Of a stretch of 36,828 nucleotides of DNA, positions 1-7,451 are shown piece by piece. The notes beneath the pieces are model-generated. The model was given only the letters and a program-made list of their open reading frames with translations, was not told the origin of the DNA and made no database searches. Origin of the DNA: Chloroflexota bacterium (GTDB taxonomy: Bacteria > Chloroflexota > Anaerolineae > Aggregatilineales > Ch27); NCBI GenBank assembly GCA_019873685.1, contig JAIOAT010000037.1, forward strand, positions 1 through 36,828. The letters are read 5' to 3'. Numbering within the stretch: position 1 is the stretch's first letter; every line of letters starts with the position of its first letter. The position numbers and the translations under genes were made by a program.

Positions 1-104
1 TGATGGCCGTGTCGTTCCTGTCGATGCTGCCGGTGCTGATTCTGTTCTTTATCCTGCAGAACCGGTTCATTGAATCGATGGCCCTTTCCGGGATCAAGGG
101 CTAA
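1..104 (+). CDS. Carbohydrate ABC transporter permease, C-terminal end (partial)
   Basis: The reading frame enters from the left edge and ends with the stop at 102-104. The visible ~33 residues are a hydrophobic transmembrane segment (SFLSMLPVLILFFILQ) followed by a short tail ending in SGIKG. This is the typical ending of MalG/UgpE-type inner-membrane permeases of sugar ABC importers, which finish with a motif like GAVKG. The rest of the protein lies outside the window. The nanE gene follows after 55 bp on the same strand, so this permease probably brings in the amino sugar handled by the next three genes. That link is inference from position. Confidence 0.75.
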   Translation, partial: MAVSFLSMLPVLILFFILQNRFIESMALSGIKG

Positions 105-159
105 ACTGCTGCCTCGTTTGAACCGGCTTGCTGCCGCATGAAAGTGAGAAGAACCGTCT

Positions 160-849
160 ATGGCGGACCCCAATCTCATCCTCAGCAAACTGGAACACGG
201 CCTGATCGTCTCCTGCCAGTCTGCCCCACCCCTGAGCGGGCCGCAGTTCGCCGGGCCGATCGCCCAGGCCGCTGTGCTGGGCGGCGCGGTTGGCATCCGC
301 GTCAACGGCCCGGCGGATGTCGCTGCTGTACGTGCGCTGGTTGACGTGCCGATCATCGGCATCTTCAAGCAACGCCACCCGGACTACCAGATCTACATCA
401 CCCCTACACTGGAAGCGGCTCTGGCCGTGATCGAGGCTGGCGCAGACATTGTCGCCCTGGATGGCAGCCCGGCGCCCCGTCCGGATGGCCGCAGTCTGGC
501 CGAAGTGATCGCCGCCATTCACGAGCGGGGTGCACTGGTGATGGCCGACATCTCCACGCTGGAAGAAGGGCTGGGCGCCGTTCGAGCGGGAGCGGATATC
601 GTCGCCTCAACACTCTCCGGCTACACCCCCTACAGCCCCAAACTCACCGGCCCGGACCTGGACCTGATCTCCGATCTGGTCCGCGAAGCGGGCCGCCCGG
701 TCATCGCCGAAGGGCGCTATAACACCCCGGACGATGTGCGAGCGGCCTTTGAACGTGGCGCGTTCGCCGTGGTTGTGGGGCGGGCGATCACCGAGCCGCA
801 GCTGATCACCCGCCGGTTCGTCGAGGCCATCCCGCGAGCAAAGCGATGA
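160..849 (+). CDS. nanE: N-acetylmannosamine-6-phosphate 2-epimerase (NanE)
   Basis: The 229-residue product is a TIM-barrel enzyme that converts ManNAc-6-P to GlcNAc-6-P in the cytoplasm. Family signatures are visible in order: VSCQ near the N-terminus, GGAVGIRVNG, PIIGIFK, YITPTLE, a Gly/Ala-rich AGADIVALD segment, STLSGYT, and a C-terminal VIAEGR followed by VVVGRAIT. The length matches the family (about 220-235 residues). The ATG at 160 is preceded by a GTGAGAAG ribosome-binding site. An upstream ATG at 138 is in another frame. The stop overlaps the start of the next gene (ATGA at 846-849), so the two are translationally coupled. The enzyme feeds the amino-sugar pathway that NagA (21045-22184) could continue. 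Confidence 0.93.
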   Translation: MADPNLILSKLEHGLIVSCQSAPPLSGPQFAGPIAQAAVLGGAVGIRVNGPADVAAVRALVDVPIIGIFKQRHPDYQIYITPTLEAALAVIEAGADIVALDGSPAPRPDGRSLAEVIAAIHERGALVMADISTLEEGLGAVRAGADIVASTLSGYTPYSPKLTGPDLDLISDLVREAGRPVIAEGRYNTPDDVRAAFERGAFAVVVGRAITEPQLITRRFVEAIPRAKR

Positions 850-1868
850 GCACCGCAGCAAACCAGCGTCCCCGATACTTCCTCGGCGTGGATGGCGGCC
901 AGACCTCCACGTTGACCGTCCTGGTCAACCAGGATGGCGAAATCCTGGCCTCCGCCCTGAGCGGCCCCTGCAACCACATCCATGAGCCGGGCGGGCTGGA
1001 GCGCCAGTATCGCGCTCTGCGCGAAGGCTACGAGCAGGTTATGGCGGCGGCAGGCGTGAACGATGAACTGGCCTGCGCTTACCTGGGATTGACCGGCAGC
1101 GGCAGCCCGGAAGTCGCTGCCCGCGTGTATCGCACTGCCCGGCTGGTGCTCAAGAGCGACACCGTCACGGCGCTAGCCGGGGCCATCCCGGACATGGTCG
1201 GCGTGATCGTCATCTCCGGGACAGGCTCAGTAGCTTACGGGCGCAACGCCAGCGGCGCGGAGGCGCTGGCTGGCGGTATGGGCTACTTTGCCGGGGATGA
1301 AGGCAGCGGCTATGAGATCGCCCAGCGGGGCATCCAGGCCATCTATCAGGCGGCGGACGGTCGCGGGCCGCAGACCCTGCTGACCGACCTGATTCTGGCC
1401 GGTTTTGAATGCCAGACCTTGCGGGAGCTTCACTACAAGATTTACAGCGGCGCCCTGAGCCGCGACCGGCTAGCCAGGGTGGCCAGCATGGTTGGCCAGG
1501 CAGCATCCCGGGGCGACGCAGTAGCCATCCGCATCCTGGCCAACGCGGGGGACGAACTGGGTCGGGCAGTAGCCGCTGTGCTCACCCGCCTGGAAATGAC
1601 CGCCGCGCCCGTCCCGGTTGCGCCCATCGGCGGTGTGTTCAAGTCTGGCCGCCTGGTCACGGACCCGCTGCTGGCGCGTGTCCATCAGACTAACCCGCAG
1701 GCTTACCTCACCCCGCCCCGTTTCATCCCGGCCATCGGCGCCGCTATCCTGGCGCTCCGGGAAGGGGGTATCATGGTCGACGAACGTATCCTCGCTGCGC
1801 TGGAACGGACCCGGGAGCGGCTGGCAGTAGGCGCTTCCGGCGAGAAATTCACCCTGGAAAAGGACTGA
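846..1868 (+). CDS. BadF/BadG-type N-acetylhexosamine kinase
   Basis: The 340-residue product belongs to the ASKHA-fold kinases of the BadF/BadG/NagK group. It has the phosphate-1 motif VDGGQT (residues 15-20), a SGTGSVAYG phosphate-2 motif, GDEGSGYEI and a late PIGGVF segment. Family members phosphorylate N-acetylglucosamine or related amino sugars with ATP. Following NanE directly (4-bp overlap), the substrate is likely ManNAc or GlcNAc imported by the upstream permease. This would make the 6-phosphate that NanE epimerises. The exact sugar cannot be read from sequence. The SIS gene starts 2 bp after the stop, with an AAGGA ribosome-binding site inside the end of this gene. Confidence 0.85.
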   Translation: MSTAANQRPRYFLGVDGGQTSTLTVLVNQDGEILASALSGPCNHIHEPGGLERQYRALREGYEQVMAAAGVNDELACAYLGLTGSGSPEVAARVYRTARLVLKSDTVTALAGAIPDMVGVIVISGTGSVAYGRNASGAEALAGGMGYFAGDEGSGYEIAQRGIQAIYQAADGRGPQTLLTDLILAGFECQTLRELHYKIYSGALSRDRLARVASMVGQAASRGDAVAIRILANAGDELGRAVAAVLTRLEMTAAPVPVAPIGGVFKSGRLVTDPLLARVHQTNPQAYLTPPRFIPAIGAAILALREGGIMVDERILAALERTRERLAVGASGEKFTLEKD

Positions 1869-1870
1869 GC

Positions 1871-2611
1871 ATGACAGCCACAGACGGGATCGAACAATAC
1901 TACAGCATCATCACCGAGCAGCTGCACAGCGTGCTGGCGGCACAGAAGCCGCAGATGGCCCGCGTCGCCGAGTTGTGGGCGCAGGCGATCCGGGCCGACC
2001 GCCTGGCCTACGCTTTCGGCAGCGGCCACTCGCGTTATATCGCCGGGGAACTGTACTGGCGGGCCGGTGGGCTGGCCCCGGTGATGCTCATCGAGGAGCC
2101 AACCAACGGCCTGGCGGAACGGCTGGAAGGTTACGCCGAGCTGTTCATGGCTGCTTACACCATCCAGCCCGGAGATTTGCTCTTTGTGATCTCCAATTCC
2201 GGGATCAACCCGGTGCCGATCGCGGTGGCCCGCTACGGCAAGCAGGCGGGAGCGACGGTCATCGCCGTGACCAACCTGGAACACTCGCGGAATACGCCAT
2301 CACGCGACTCTTCCGGCCAGAAGCTGTACGAACTTGCCGATGTCGTGCTGGATACCATGGGCGTGCGCGGCGATGCCGCCGTGCCCCTGCCGGGCGTGGA
2401 GTGGCGTGTAGCCCCGACTTCTACCCTGATCAGCGTGAGCATGTTGAACGCGATCGTAGCCCAGACCGCGCTCAACCTGATGGCGATGGGCATCACGCCG
2501 CCCGTGCTGATCAGCGCCAATGTGCCGGAAGGCGATGCGCACAACCAGGCCCTGTGCGACAAATACTGGCCGCGTCTGACCCATTTCCCGCGCAAGAAAG
2601 CCACCAGCTAA
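1871..2611 (+). CDS. SIS-domain sugar-phosphate-binding protein, UPF0309-like
   Basis: The 246-residue cytoplasmic protein has one SIS (sugar isomerase) fold. The sugar-phosphate loop is visible as FGSGHSR (about residues 49-55). It is followed by ELYWRAGGLAPV and, later, SNSGINPVPI and TNLEHSR, a pattern typical of the uncharacterised UPF0309 group. SIS proteins bind phosphorylated (amino) sugars and act as isomerases, deaminases, etherases or regulators. Its place directly behind nanE and an amino-sugar kinase suggests action on an N-acetylhexosamine phosphate. It contains no helix-turn-helix, so it is not an RpiR-type repressor. It is the last gene of the operon: a strong hairpin follows at 2618. 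Confidence 0.8.
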   Translation: MTATDGIEQYYSIITEQLHSVLAAQKPQMARVAELWAQAIRADRLAYAFGSGHSRYIAGELYWRAGGLAPVMLIEEPTNGLAERLEGYAELFMAAYTIQPGDLLFVISNSGINPVPIAVARYGKQAGATVIAVTNLEHSRNTPSRDSSGQKLYELADVVLDTMGVRGDAAVPLPGVEWRVAPTSTLISVSMLNAIVAQTALNLMAMGITPPVLISANVPEGDAHNQALCDKYWPRLTHFPRKKATS

Positions 2612-2617
2612 CGCGCC

Positions 2618-2665
2618 GGGCGGGCGATCGCAGCTTCCGGGGATCGCCCGCCCTTCCCTTGTTGG
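2618..2665 (+). terminator. Hairpin terminator after the nanE operon
   Basis: A perfect 12-bp stem (2618-2629 with 2642-2653) has a 12-nt loop and starts 6 bp after the SIS stop codon. It is followed by the modest pyrimidine/T stretch TTCCCTTGTT. The stem is very stable, but the U-tract is weak. This hairpin opens the 405-bp gene-free stretch 2612-3016. That stretch also holds the palindrome/-10 element (2760-2812) and a second promoter (2932-2963). I see no credible small ORF there. Confidence 0.7.
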
Positions 2666-2759
2666 GTCTGCCGGGCGCAGTCGGTTCAGCCCGCAACGCT
2701 GCCCGAAGCCATGTTCGGCCAACGGTGACGCAGGCAGGAACAGCCCGCTCACCGGCGGT

Positions 2760-2812
2760 GCTATTGCAGTTTTTTGCAGTAACGCTCTGGCTCTCTGCTG
2801 GTTGCCTATAAT
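2760..2812 (+). promoter_or_regulatory. Palindromic operator with conserved -10 box (copy 1)
   Basis: An interrupted palindrome lies at 2760-2783: arms GCTATTGCA and TGCAGTAAC around GTTTTT. It can also be read as direct repeats of TTGCAGT 10 bp apart. Downstream is a consensus TATAAT at 2807-2812. The block GCAGTTTTTTGCARTAACGC, the 41-bp distance from its first base to the -10, and TGCCTATAATG are all shared with the CDF/Fur intergenic region (8709-8761, opposite strand). There is no good -35 at 17 bp, and the palindrome covers about -53 to -30. A regulator, possibly the Fur-family protein at 8778, probably binds here. A 6-bp hairpin (ACCCCG/CGGGGT, 2821-2839) would sit at the start of the transcript. 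Confidence 0.6.
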
Positions 2813-2931
2813 GGGCTTATACCCCGATACCCGCGGGGTCAAAGTGGATCAACCACATTCCCTCGCCGATCGGCAACTGCCGCTGTGGTCAGCCGGTTGT
2901 ACCCATGACCTGAAAGGAGGCCGCCGGGTCG

Positions 2932-2963
2932 TTGCAAATTAGATAGCCTGTGTGATAATTTGC
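2932..2963 (+). promoter_or_regulatory. Promoter with overlapping inverted repeat upstream of the solute importer
   Basis: TTGCAA (2932-2937), a 16-bp spacer and GATAAT (2954-2959) form a plausible sigma-70 promoter. The TGT directly before the -10 makes it an extended -10 type. An 8-bp perfect inverted repeat, GCAAATTA/TAATTTGC (2934-2941 and 2956-2963), has half-sites 22 bp apart (two helical turns) and overlaps both promoter boxes. This is what a repressor operator would look like. The expected transcript start is about 50 nt before the ATG at 3017. Confidence 0.5.
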
Positions 2964-3016
2964 CCCACCACTGCCTGGCCGAAAGTTGTTCTTGTTCTAA
3001 ATCAAGGAGAAGGCGC

Positions 3017-4645
3017 ATGTTGAGGAAAGCCACCCCGCGTATCCTGGCGGTAAGCCTCGTCCTCGCCCTCACGCTGCTACTGGTCGCAACCGCCGCGGCC
3101 CAGGGCGCGCCCGTCGAACGGCTGCGCATCGGCATTCTTGGTGATGAATCAACCCTGACCCCCTATACGTATGTCACCGGTTACCCCGGCTGGAACCTGC
3201 TGCTGCTCCAGTACGACACGCTTTACCAGCTTGATCTGGATGGCGTGCCGCAACCCTGGCTGGCAACCGGCGCTACAGTCAGCGAAGACGGCCTGACCGT
3301 CACCATCGACCTGCGGACAGATGTCACCTGGCACGATGGCGAGCCGTTTACCGCCGCCGATGTCAAATTCACCTACGATTACTTCCGCGCTCACCCTGAA
3401 GCCGGGCGCTTCGCCCGCGATCTGCGCCCGCTGAGCGCCATCGAAGTCACCGGCGACGCCCAGGTCACACTCACCCTGACCGCGCCCAGCCCTTCGCTGG
3501 CGCTGGGCACCCTGGCGGATGTCCCGATCCTGCCGGAACACATCTGGGCGGCGGTGGAAACACCCGCCGAGCATGACTTCGGCGGGGTGAACATCGGCAC
3601 CGGCCCCTACAAGCTGGCGGAATACCAGGCCGGGCAGTTCTACCGCTTCGTCGCTAACGAAGCCTACTTCGCCGGCGCGCCGCTGGTGAAGGAACTGGTC
3701 GTCGTTCAATTCGCCGACGACGCTGGCAGCCTGGCTGCCTTCCGCGCCGGTGAAGTCGACATGCTGGTGCGCTCCGTCGCCCCGGAGCAGATCGAGCTGC
3801 TCAAGGCGCAGGAAGGCGTCACCATCGCCCAGGGGCCGCTCTTCACCACCCAGATGCTCAACTATGATATCGGGCGGACGCCTTTCAACCGCCTGGAAGT
3901 GCGCAAGGCCATCTCCCTGGCGGTGAACCGGCAGGACCTGGTCGACACGATCTATCTGGGCGCGGCGACAGTGGGCAGCGCTGGCTGGATTCATCCGGCG
4001 TCGCCTTACTTCAACCCGGAAGTAGTCACCGTTTACGATCCTGAAGCCGCTCGCAGCCTGCTCGATGAAGCGGGCATTGTGGACAGCGACGGCGACGGCA
4101 TCCGCGAACTGGATGGCGAGCCGTTGACGTTTGAGCTGCTGGTCAATGGCGGGGATTCGCTGCGCCTGCGCATCGCGGAGCTGGTGCACGAAATGCTGCT
4201 GCAGGTGGGGATGGATGCTCAGGTTGCCGCGGTCGAACAGGGCACCTGGGAAGAAGCGGTCTGGCCCGGCTTTGATGTGACCCAGGGCCGCAACTACGAC
4301 ATGGCCGTGTGGGGCTGGTCAGCCTCCGTCCAGGCTGACCCGATCCGCATCTCGCAGCTGGTTCACTCTGACCCGGCGCTCGGCTCGCTCAACCTGACTG
4401 GCTTCGTCAATGAACGGGCGGATGAACTCTCGGCGCAACTGAACAGCGAAACCGACCCTGCCGTACGGGAGCAACTGCTGGATGAATTGCAGCTGATCAT
4501 TGCCGACCAGTTGCCGTTTGTGCTGCTGCTGTACCCGGATGGCGCATACGCCTACCGCGCTTCCGTCTATGACGGCTGGGCCTTTATGAACGGCCAGGGC
4601 ATCTTCCACAAGCTTTCGCTGCTGCCGGAAACAGCTCGCCCATAA
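3017..4645 (+). CDS. Extracellular solute-binding protein family 5 (Opp/Dpp type)
   Basis: The 542-residue secreted protein is the binding component of a peptide/nickel/oligosaccharide-type ABC importer. The ATG at 3017 is chosen because of the AAGGAGAAG ribosome-binding site 5-8 bp upstream and because it opens a classical signal peptide: charged MLRK, a leucine/valine core and an AAAQG cleavage region. The frame extends upstream to 2960, but that part is Cys/Arg-rich and not signal-like. No lipobox cysteine is present. SBP_bac_5 features follow, such as WLATGATVSEDGLTVT, DVTWHDGEPFTAADV, and NIGTGPYKL further on. The substrate cannot be named: family 5 proteins bind peptides, sugars, nickel or opines. 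The two permease genes follow at once. Confidence 0.88.
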   Translation: MLRKATPRILAVSLVLALTLLLVATAAAQGAPVERLRIGILGDESTLTPYTYVTGYPGWNLLLLQYDTLYQLDLDGVPQPWLATGATVSEDGLTVTIDLRTDVTWHDGEPFTAADVKFTYDYFRAHPEAGRFARDLRPLSAIEVTGDAQVTLTLTAPSPSLALGTLADVPILPEHIWAAVETPAEHDFGGVNIGTGPYKLAEYQAGQFYRFVANEAYFAGAPLVKELVVVQFADDAGSLAAFRAGEVDMLVRSVAPEQIELLKAQEGVTIAQGPLFTTQMLNYDIGRTPFNRLEVRKAISLAVNRQDLVDTIYLGAATVGSAGWIHPASPYFNPEVVTVYDPEAARSLLDEAGIVDSDGDGIRELDGEPLTFELLVNGGDSLRLRIAELVHEMLLQVGMDAQVAAVEQGTWEEAVWPGFDVTQGRNYDMAVWGWSASVQADPIRISQLVHSDPALGSLNLTGFVNERADELSAQLNSETDPAVREQLLDELQLIIADQLPFVLLLYPDGAYAYRASVYDGWAFMNGQGIFHKLSLLPETARP

Positions 4646-4666
4646 CGCTCAAACCGGAGTCTGTCG

Positions 4667-5641
4667 ATGCTCAGTCAGGCTCGTGGAGGCCGCGCCGTCC
4701 AGTACCTGATCGTGCTGGTCGTGGCCATTACGCTCAACTTCTTCCTGCCGCGGCTGATGCCCGGCAACCCGCTGGCCCTGCTGGCGGGGGTGGATGTCGG
4801 GTTGCTGAAGCCGGAGGAGCGGGCGCAGATCATTGAAGGGGCCGGCCTCGACCGGCCCCTCGGCGAACAGTATCTGCGCTACTGGGGCGACCTGTTGCAG
4901 GGCGACCTGGGCTACTCCTACCGCCAGAAGCGCCCGATCGTCGACCTGCTGATGGAACGGCTGCCCTGGACACTGTTGCTTTCCGGCGCGGCCTTACTGC
5001 TCTCAGCAGTGGTAGGGATCATCACCGGTGCGATCTCGGCCTGGCGACGGGCGAAAGCGATTGACCTGAGCCTGCTGTGGACGATGATCGTGATCAATTC
5101 GCTGCCTTCCTTCTGGCTGGGGATGTTGCTGATCGCGGTGGTGGCCGTGCAACTGGGGCTATTGCCATCGTTCGGCGCGGTCACGCCAGCCTCCGGTTAC
5201 AGCGGCTGGGCGCACGTGGTCGATGTGCTGCGGCACGCCATCCTGCCGGTGATCACCCTTTCAGTGATCAGCGTGCCCGATATCTACCTGACCATGCGCT
5301 ACACCATGCTGGGTGTGCTGGGCGAGGATTTCATCCGCACCGCACGCGCCAAAGGTCTTAGCGAGCGGCGTATCCTGTTCGCCCATGTCATCCCCAATGC
5401 CCTCGCGCCGGTGGTGACCGTCCTGACGCTGCGGTTGGGCTACGCCTTTGGCGGCGCGGCAGTGATCGAGACCGTGTTCTCCTACCCCGGTCTGGGTCGC
5501 CTGATCTTCGAGGCGGTCAGCGGACGCGACTACCCCGTGATGCAGGCCGCGTTCCTGCTGTTCACTGTGGCCGTCCTGCTGGCTAACCTGCTGGCGGACT
5601 TCCTGTATCCTTTGCTTGATCCCCGGACGAAAGCCGCATGA
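4667..5641 (+). CDS. ABC transporter permease, DppB/OppB family
   Basis: The 324-residue inner-membrane protein has an N-terminal transmembrane helix (YLIVLVVAITLNFFLPRLMPG) and the PGNPLALL motif of OppB-type permeases. The BPD_transp_1 core has about five more helices. The cytoplasmic coupling motif is RTARAKGLSERRI, with the conserved EAA-type Ala/Gly pattern that contacts the ATPase. The length fits the family (about 305-340). It starts 21 bp after the binding-protein gene, with CCGGAGT as ribosome-binding site. Its stop overlaps the start of the next permease (ATGA at 5638-5641), so the pair is translationally coupled. Confidence 0.9.
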   Translation: MLSQARGGRAVQYLIVLVVAITLNFFLPRLMPGNPLALLAGVDVGLLKPEERAQIIEGAGLDRPLGEQYLRYWGDLLQGDLGYSYRQKRPIVDLLMERLPWTLLLSGAALLLSAVVGIITGAISAWRRAKAIDLSLLWTMIVINSLPSFWLGMLLIAVVAVQLGLLPSFGAVTPASGYSGWAHVVDVLRHAILPVITLSVISVPDIYLTMRYTMLGVLGEDFIRTARAKGLSERRILFAHVIPNALAPVVTVLTLRLGYAFGGAAVIETVFSYPGLGRLIFEAVSGRDYPVMQAAFLLFTVAVLLANLLADFLYPLLDPRTKAA

Positions 5642-6552
5642 GCGCAACGGTGCCCCCGCTATCCCAGTCACAGCAACACACCGCCGGGAGCATCCGGCTG
5701 CTGGCCCGTCCGTCGCTCCGGCGCTTCCGCCTGACGACCAGCAATGTCACCGCTGTCATCGGCACGCTGCTGATCGCCGGTCTGGTTCTAACAGCCATCT
5801 TCGCTGACGTGCTCAGCCCGTACCCCCCGGCTGAGCGCGTCGGGCGCCCCTTCGCCCGGCCCAGCGCGGAACACCTGCTGGGCACTAACGACATCGGGCA
5901 GGATATCCTCAGCGAACTGATCTACGGCACGCGTATCTCACTCACGGTCGGCGTGACCGCTGCGCTGGTGACCATCACGATCGGGACGGCTGTCGGCGTA
6001 CTGGCCGGGTACTATCGGCGGCTGGGCAGTATCCTGATGCGTCTGGCCGATATCGTGCTGGTACTGCCCTTTCTACCGCTGCTGATCATGCTGGCCGCTT
6101 ACCTGGGGCGCAGCCTGTGGAATACGGTCATCATCATTGGCCTGTTGAGCTGGGCGGGCACGGCGCGAATCATCCGTTCTCAGGTGCTGACCATCGTGAA
6201 TCAGGATTACATCCTGGCGGCGCAGGGCATCGGCGCCACCCATCGCCATATCCTCTACCACCATATCCTGCCGCAGGTGCTCCTGCTGGCAACCGGGCAG
6301 TTCGTACAGGCCACCAACGCCGCGATCCTGCTGGAGGCGGCGCTGAGCTTTCTGGGTCTGGGCGATCCAATCCAGAAGAGCTGGGGGACAGTGCTGTACT
6401 GGGCGCAGGTGCGCGGGGCCTTCCTGACCCCGGCCTGGTTGTGGTGGGTACTGCCGCCGGGACTGCTGATCGCCCTGGCCTCGCTGGGCTTCGCCCTGAT
6501 TGGCTTTGCCCTGGAACAGGTCATCAACCCGCGCCTGCGCCACAACCGTTGA
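5638..6552 (+). CDS. ABC transporter permease, DppC/OppC family
   Basis: The 304-residue inner-membrane protein is the partner of the preceding permease. It has a cytoplasmic N-terminal extension, a first helix at about residues 35-60, then the OppC hallmark HLLGTNDIGQDILSELIYGTR. The BPD_transp_1 domain carries the coupling motif QDYILAAQGIGATHRHI and ends with an NPRLR tail. Neither this gene nor its neighbours encode the DppD/DppF ATPases that must energise the importer. The next gene, 49 bp on, is a PIG-L-like protein. The transporter probably borrows ATPases encoded elsewhere. Confidence 0.9.
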   Translation: MSATVPPLSQSQQHTAGSIRLLARPSLRRFRLTTSNVTAVIGTLLIAGLVLTAIFADVLSPYPPAERVGRPFARPSAEHLLGTNDIGQDILSELIYGTRISLTVGVTAALVTITIGTAVGVLAGYYRRLGSILMRLADIVLVLPFLPLLIMLAAYLGRSLWNTVIIIGLLSWAGTARIIRSQVLTIVNQDYILAAQGIGATHRHILYHHILPQVLLLATGQFVQATNAAILLEAALSFLGLGDPIQKSWGTVLYWAQVRGAFLTPAWLWWVLPPGLLIALASLGFALIGFALEQVINPRLRHNR

Positions 6553-6601
6553 ACCTTGGCTATACCGTGCCTGTCATATCGTCTGATGAAAGGGAAAGAA
6601 C

Positions 6602-7348
6602 ATGACCCGTGTGTTGATGCTGGCCAGTTTCGGCCTGGAGATCGTGGAGTGTGGCGGGGCGCTGGCCCTGCACGTCGACGCCGGCGATGAGGTCTATGCC
6701 GCTGTGCTGCTCTCCCGCCCGGAAAGCCGCCCCCAGGTGCGGGAAGCGGCAGCCATCCTGGGCATCACCGAGGTCGAATTCCTGGACTTCCCGCTGGGAA
6801 GCTGGACTCTGGATGTACCCTGGAAGATCAAGATTGTGGAACTGGTGCGCCGTGTCCGCCCGGATATCGTGATCACCCAGGACCCGGAACACGCCCAGCA
6901 CGACCTGGACCCCGACCGGCGTCAGATCGCCCTGCTCTATACCGAGTCCTTCGCCCTGGCCGGGCGTGACTGGCAAATCGAGGCCTGCGGCGGCCACCCG
7001 CCTCACCTGGTGCGGACGATCTACTACATGACTCCGGAGCATCCCAACTGCGTGATCGAGATCAGCCAGACGTTTGCCCGCAAGCAGCAGGCGCTGGCCG
7101 CGCTTGGCTCCCAGATGGCCTTCAGCGCGGACATGATCGAGGCGCAGGCCGCGCCGGAACTGCTGCGCCTGGTCGTGCCGGACTATGACGCCATCCGCCA
7201 GGAGAGGGCCGCCCTGGGTCTGGCGCTGCACCGCCAGTTCGACCTGGCGCTGGCGCTGGTCAACGGGCTGGCCGGTCACTCCGGCGCGGTGATGGGCGAA
7301 GCCTACCGGCGGGAAGGGCCTTTCGTGCTGGACCGACTGCTGGTGTAA
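6602..7348 (+). CDS. PIG-L/LmbE-fold protein lacking the metal-binding residues
   Basis: The 248-residue protein has the order of a PIG-L deacetylase. It has an N-terminal strand with CGGALALH (cysteine 17, matching the GCGG after the usual AHPDD motif), a VYAAVLLSRPE segment, RPDIVITQDPE (about 87-96) and a C-terminal helix rich in AQA. In active PIG-L enzymes, zinc is held by the His and second Asp of AHPDD and by a His of HPDH. Here these read ASFGL (8-12) and DPDR (103-106), so all three ligands and the catalytic Asp are replaced. It is either a non-zinc member with another role or an inactive paralogue. It has an AAGGGAAAG ribosome-binding site and ends the importer operon. A substrate-binding role tied to the importer is only a guess. 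Confidence 0.65.
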   Translation: MTRVLMLASFGLEIVECGGALALHVDAGDEVYAAVLLSRPESRPQVREAAAILGITEVEFLDFPLGSWTLDVPWKIKIVELVRRVRPDIVITQDPEHAQHDLDPDRRQIALLYTESFALAGRDWQIEACGGHPPHLVRTIYYMTPEHPNCVIEISQTFARKQQALAALGSQMAFSADMIEAQAAPELLRLVVPDYDAIRQERAALGLALHRQFDLALALVNGLAGHSGAVMGEAYRREGPFVLDRLLV

Positions 7349-7387
7349 AAGCCGCAGCCTGCCCCGGCTATTACTCCGGAAGACAAC

Positions 7388-7423
7388 AGCGTCGGCGCGA
7401 ATGGCCGACGCTGAGTCTTTTCT
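7388..7423. terminator. Bidirectional intrinsic terminator between convergent genes
   Basis: A perfect 9-bp stem AGCGTCGGC/GCCGACGCT (7388-7396 with 7404-7412) has a 7-nt loop and is followed on the plus strand by GAGTCTTTT. It sits between the PIG-L-like gene (plus) and the CDF exporter gene (minus) and could stop transcription from both sides. The T-rich side is the plus strand. Confidence 0.8.
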
Positions 7424-7451
7424 GGGGAGAAGAACGGGCAACGCCGCCGGG

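Noticed and set aside
2960-3016. Upstream extension of the solute-binding protein from 2960
   Set aside because: It would add a Cys/Arg-rich segment before the signal peptide and overlap the -10 box. The ATG at 3017 has a proper ribosome-binding site.
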